NCBI GenBank assembly: GCA_001953115.1
Contig: LSSL01004399.1
Coordinates: forward strand, 1-35,619
DNA from: Smittium mucronatum
Lineage: Eukaryota > Kickxellomycota > Harpellomycetes > Harpellales > Legeriomycetaceae
Length of the DNA: 35,619 nucleotides
Reading direction: 5' to 3'
Every line of letters begins with the position of its first letter. Positions within the stretch are counted from its first letter, which is position 1. The position numbers and the translations under genes were made by a program. The notes under the pieces were generated by a model. That model had not been told where the DNA came from, did no database searches, and was given only the letters and a program-made list of their open reading frames with translations. This document shows, piece after piece, positions 32,751-35,619 of the stretch.

Positions 32751-33700
32751 TAATCAAATCGATAAATCCCTAAAAAGTATCATTGTATTGGATTCTGAAT
32801 TCCAGCGATATTTGGCTTACCGATCTGAGAAATATAGCATCTAATTTAATTTAGATTAACAGGGTATAATATAATTACACTTGTTGGGATTAATTAGATG
32901 AAATAATTATTTAACCAATAATATGTAGCTCAGGCAAAAAGACGAAGCTCGTTTATATGCTGAGTCCAGAAAGTATTAACTATGCAATTATTAAATATTT
33001 ACAAATATATAGAAGCTCCACCTGTTTTATTTCCTTTTTAAACAAACGATTGGTCAAATTTATGTATAGATAAAATTTATTTACAAGAAATGAAATTGGC
33101 AGCAAATTTTCTAAAAATAGGTTTTAGTTGAAAACAACTAGAAAAAAAAGAAGGCACATTTACAAAAAAAAAGGCCAATAAATCGAATTTTTTTATAAAA
33201 TAGTTATAATTCATTATTAATATGTACAGGTTTTCTTGGGATTACAAATGCCAAATCAATATTTTCATTAAACTGGATAAGACAAAAAATTTTGTGTGAG
33301 TGTTGGTTGGTGAAATTACTTGTAGGAAAATTTCTAAAAAAAGAAAGCTAATTAGCGTAACGTTAGCACGTATGTATGAAATAGGAGTGATGTTAAGCCA
33401 CAAAACAAACTTAAATATCTATCAATAATATTTTCTTTTTTTAATAAATACAACATAATTTATAGAGCTCATATAAGAATATCCTGAAGTTAGAAGCATA
33501 AACTAGATTCGCATTCAGTTGTTTTTTTTTCATCTTTACTTACTTAGAATAGTGTGACGATTCCACCAATAGAAGATGCAACAAATATCAAATTAAACCT
33601 TGTACAACATAGAATAATATAAGACAACCATATAAGCACTACCATTTCATACATTACATATCATTAATACGTTCATCTGATCACATTATTTAGTGAAAAA
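32751..33700. other. 5' flank of the Ser/Thr-rich surface protein gene
   Basis: No gene was seen. The stretch just before the start codon (about 33550-33700) is less AT-rich than the desert and should hold the promoter. CATATAAG at about 33630 is a possible TATA element, unproven. Strings resembling a tRNA D-arm near 32928 and 33355 do not extend into a cloverleaf. Confidence 0.4.
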
Positions 33701-35619
33701 ATGATCTTAGACATTCTAATAATATTTTTATATTTATTCAGCCGTACTTATGCTCAAATAGATTATACATCTCCCATACCCTTTTCAATACAATCTTCTG
33801 CAGCATTTCCCTTTGGAACGACAAATGGAGCAGCAAACATCATCTCTAAATGTTCTGGGTATTGGACTATGGAACTGAAAGTTCCTAGCTCTCTTACCGA
33901 TGATCTTTTCTTGACTTTGATTAATAGAGACAGCGATGTGTATCCATCAATAGATGCTATATTTGGTCTTGATACTCAAACCACACAGATTCGTTTAAAA
34001 AAGGATAACAACTATGTTAACGATGTCGTAACAAAGCAATTATTTCTATACCCTTACCCAACATCCAATGACCCTTACTACCATCTTTATCTCACCTATT
34101 CCAATAATCGACTCTCTGTTGGATATGGAACCCCTTCAACAAATGCTTTTGAAGAAGTGGCCCGATTAGTCTATCCTCAGACTACTCTTACTGAATACAT
34201 ATACATATACTCCTATCAAAGTGCTCTGTCGAAAGTATCTCTTAATATGTATTGCGATCAATCTACTAGCTCAACATCTAGCTCAAGTATCCCTGAAACA
34301 TCTTCATCAGATACATCATCCGATCCGCCCGAATCACCAACTTTGACGATACCACTCGACTCCTCTGAAGATTTATCCTCTACATTTCTTGACCCTCTGA
34401 TAACATCTATTTCTACGACATCGACTGAAGCCATGGAATCATTTACATCAACAGTATCGTCGGAAGCTCTAGAGACTTCCGGTCCATCAGTATCACCCAA
34501 CCCTCCAGAAAATTCTGTTTCCTATGAAACATCAACTCTCACTGATACTTCCGTATCGACAGAAAGTTTAGATCCCCAAGAAAGCATTACTTCATCACCA
34601 TTTTCAACTGTTTCGGATGTACCCTTTTTAACATCAGAATCTGATCGTATAGACCATTTCGATATTTCACAAAGTTCCAATCCCCTAATAGATTATACCT
34701 CAGTAATACCAACTGATATTCCAGAAACTTTAGATTCAACAACAGAATCATCAGACACTCTAGAAACTTCGGGTTTTACAAATTCGTCATCAGAAACGAC
34801 ATCATCGGATACCGATGAAACTCCTACATCATCAACCTTGTCGGATTTCTCAGATACATTCTCTTCTACAACACCATCTGATCCTATAGAAACTCCCACA
34901 TCAATATCAACATCCAACCTTCCAGAAACTTCAACTCCCCAAGAGACATCAGATTTCCCTGATATTCCCTCTTCAATATCATCTTCTGATACAACAGAAG
35001 TATCTACTTCCACAACAACGTCAGTCTCTCTAGAAATATCAGATTTTACGGAGCTACCAAGCTCAACAAATCCCTATGACCCCTCAGAGACATCCTCTTT
35101 GATAACAACATCAGGTTCTTTTGAAATATCTTTATCAACAACATCTGATCTTCCAGATTTTTTTACTTCAACACCACCTTCGGATTTTTCAGAAACTCTG
35201 TATTCCTCAACATCATCATCCGATTCAACAGAAACTTCCGATTCGACGTCTTCATCTGACTCTTCTGAGACGTCATCCTCAACATCATCATCTGATTCAA
35301 CAGAAACTTCAACCTCATCTTCTACTTCGACGTCTTCGTCTGACCCTTCTGAGACGTCTTCCTCTACAAAATCATCCGATTCAACAGAAACTTCCGATTC
35401 GACGTCTTCATCTGACCCTTCTGAGACGTCCTCCTCTACAACATCATCCAATTCAACAGAAAGTTCCGATTCGACTTTTTCATCTGATCCTTCTGAGACG
35501 TCTTCCTCAACATCATCATCTGATTCAACAGAAACTTCAACCTCCTCTTCTACTTCGACGTCTTCATCTGACCCTTCTGAGACGTCTTCCTCAACATCAT
35601 CATCCGATTCAACAGAAAC
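33701..35619 (+). CDS. Secreted Ser/Thr-rich surface (adhesin-like) protein, 3' end outside window
   Basis: The frame is open from ATG 33701 to the window end (639 full codons, no intron needed), so the C-terminus is missing. Residues 1-18 form a signal peptide (MILDILIIFLYLFSRTYA, probable cut before Gln19). Residues 19-185 form a beta-rich-looking domain with only two cysteines, Cys51 (KCSGYWTMEL) and Cys185 (MYCD) near its end, a likely disulfide. Parts of it (FGLDTQTTQIRL, YHLYLTYSNNRLSVGYG) weakly recall the FAMT/Methyltransf_FA fold (PF12248). From about residue 187 the protein is Ser/Thr/Asp/Glu/Pro-rich with DxxETS-like units, suited to O-mannosylation and wall display. From 35222 it is a coding minisatellite. 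A GPI signal or membrane anchor would be expected downstream. Codons use C and G more than the flanks. The acidic opposite-strand frames are shadows of this gene. Confidence 0.85.
   Translation, partial: MILDILIIFLYLFSRTYAQIDYTSPIPFSIQSSAAFPFGTTNGAANIISKCSGYWTMELKVPSSLTDDLFLTLINRDSDVYPSIDAIFGLDTQTTQIRLKKDNNYVNDVVTKQLFLYPYPTSNDPYYHLYLTYSNNRLSVGYGTPSTNAFEEVARLVYPQTTLTEYIYIYSYQSALSKVSLNMYCDQSTSSTSSSSIPETSSSDTSSDPPESPTLTIPLDSSEDLSSTFLDPLITSISTTSTEAMESFTSTVSSEALETSGPSVSPNPPENSVSYETSTLTDTSVSTESLDPQESITSSPFSTVSDVPFLTSESDRIDHFDISQSSNPLIDYTSVIPTDIPETLDSTTESSDTLETSGFTNSSSETTSSDTDETPTSSTLSDFSDTFSSTTPSDPIETPTSISTSNLPETSTPQETSDFPDIPSSISSSDTTEVSTSTTTSVSLEISDFTELPSSTNPYDPSETSSLITTSGSFEISLSTTSDLPDFFTSTPPSDFSETLYSSTSSSDSTETSDSTSSSDSSETSSSTSSSDSTETSTSSSTSTSSSDPSETSSSTKSSDSTETSDSTSSSDPSETSSSTTSSNSTESSDSTFSSDPSETSSSTSSSDSTETSTSSSTSTSSSDPSETSSSTSSSDSTE
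35222..35619 (+). repeat. Coding minisatellite with 72- and 84-base units
   Basis: Units start at GAT/AAT-TCA-ACA-GAA: 35222-35293 (72), 35294-35377 (84), 35378-35449 (72), 35450-35521 (72), 35522-35605 (84) and a partial unit from 35606. The 24-residue unit begins DSTETSDSTSSSDPSETSSS. In the 28-residue unit a Thr/Ser block follows DSTETS. All units keep frame, and changes between units are mostly single-base. The array runs off the window. Confidence 0.95.

Noticed and set aside
32925..32985. TAGCTCAGGC string resembling a tRNA D-arm
   Set aside because: No matching acceptor stem, anticodon arm or TTCGANNC box follows at tRNA spacing.
33352..33412. TTAGCGTAACGTTAGCACG string resembling an A box
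   Set aside because: No B box and no cloverleaf could be formed; it contains only the small palindrome TAACGTTA.
34258..35451. Acidic Val/Ser/Asp/Glu-rich minus-strand frames of 80, 106 and 125 codons
   Set aside because: They are the reverse complement of the Ser/Thr repeat coding region. The plus frame starts with an ATG and signal peptide and is open for 639 codons, so these are shadows.

Overview
The window looks like nuclear DNA of an AT-rich, intron-containing fungus. Four things support this: a nuclear-encoded mitochondrial ribosomal protein S7, short GT-AG introns (62-119 bp) with fungal-type gta donors, a spindle-pole/centrosome protein ending in a Cep57-type domain, and a secreted Ser/Thr-rich wall-type protein. 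The standard genetic code fits every gene read. An early-diverging filamentous fungus (for example Kickxellomycotina/Harpellales) is my best guess, at low confidence. A nuclear mitoribosomal gene argues against anaerobic chytrids and microsporidia.

Layout. (1) 0.4-3.5 kb is a transposon graveyard. It holds a broken DDE_Tnp_4/Harbinger-like transposase on the minus strand (420-1452) and a 170-bp TTAA-flanked MITE (2844-3013) inside other relic-like sequence. (2) 3.86-11.36 kb is the gene-rich core. It holds sds22 (PP1 regulatory subunit 7; ten exons, plus strand) and, convergent with it across 96 bp, a very large Cep57-like gene (four exons, minus strand, 1779 aa, one probable GC-AG intron). 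(3) 13.99-14.64 kb is an intronless mitochondrial uS7 gene on the minus strand. (4) About 14.7-31.6 kb is an extreme AT desert, about 80-85% AT by eye, with almost no open frames and no recognisable gene. (5) 31.77-32.75 kb is a cluster of TTAA-bounded short elements related to the MITE at 2.8 kb, with three units sitting edge to edge. (6) 33,701 to the window end is the 5' part of a secreted protein with a two-cysteine N-terminal domain and a long Ser/Thr/Asp/Glu stalk that becomes a 72/84-base coding minisatellite. It is cut by the window edge.

The two central genes are thematically linked: Sds22 acts with protein phosphatase 1 in mitotic exit and kinetochore regulation, and Cep57/Ppc89-type proteins are spindle-pole scaffolds. 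I see no sign of shared regulation, because they converge. No tRNA, rRNA, CRISPR array or prokaryotic-type operon was found. The most novel material is the TTAA-bounded short-element family and its edge-to-edge cluster, followed by the surface protein.
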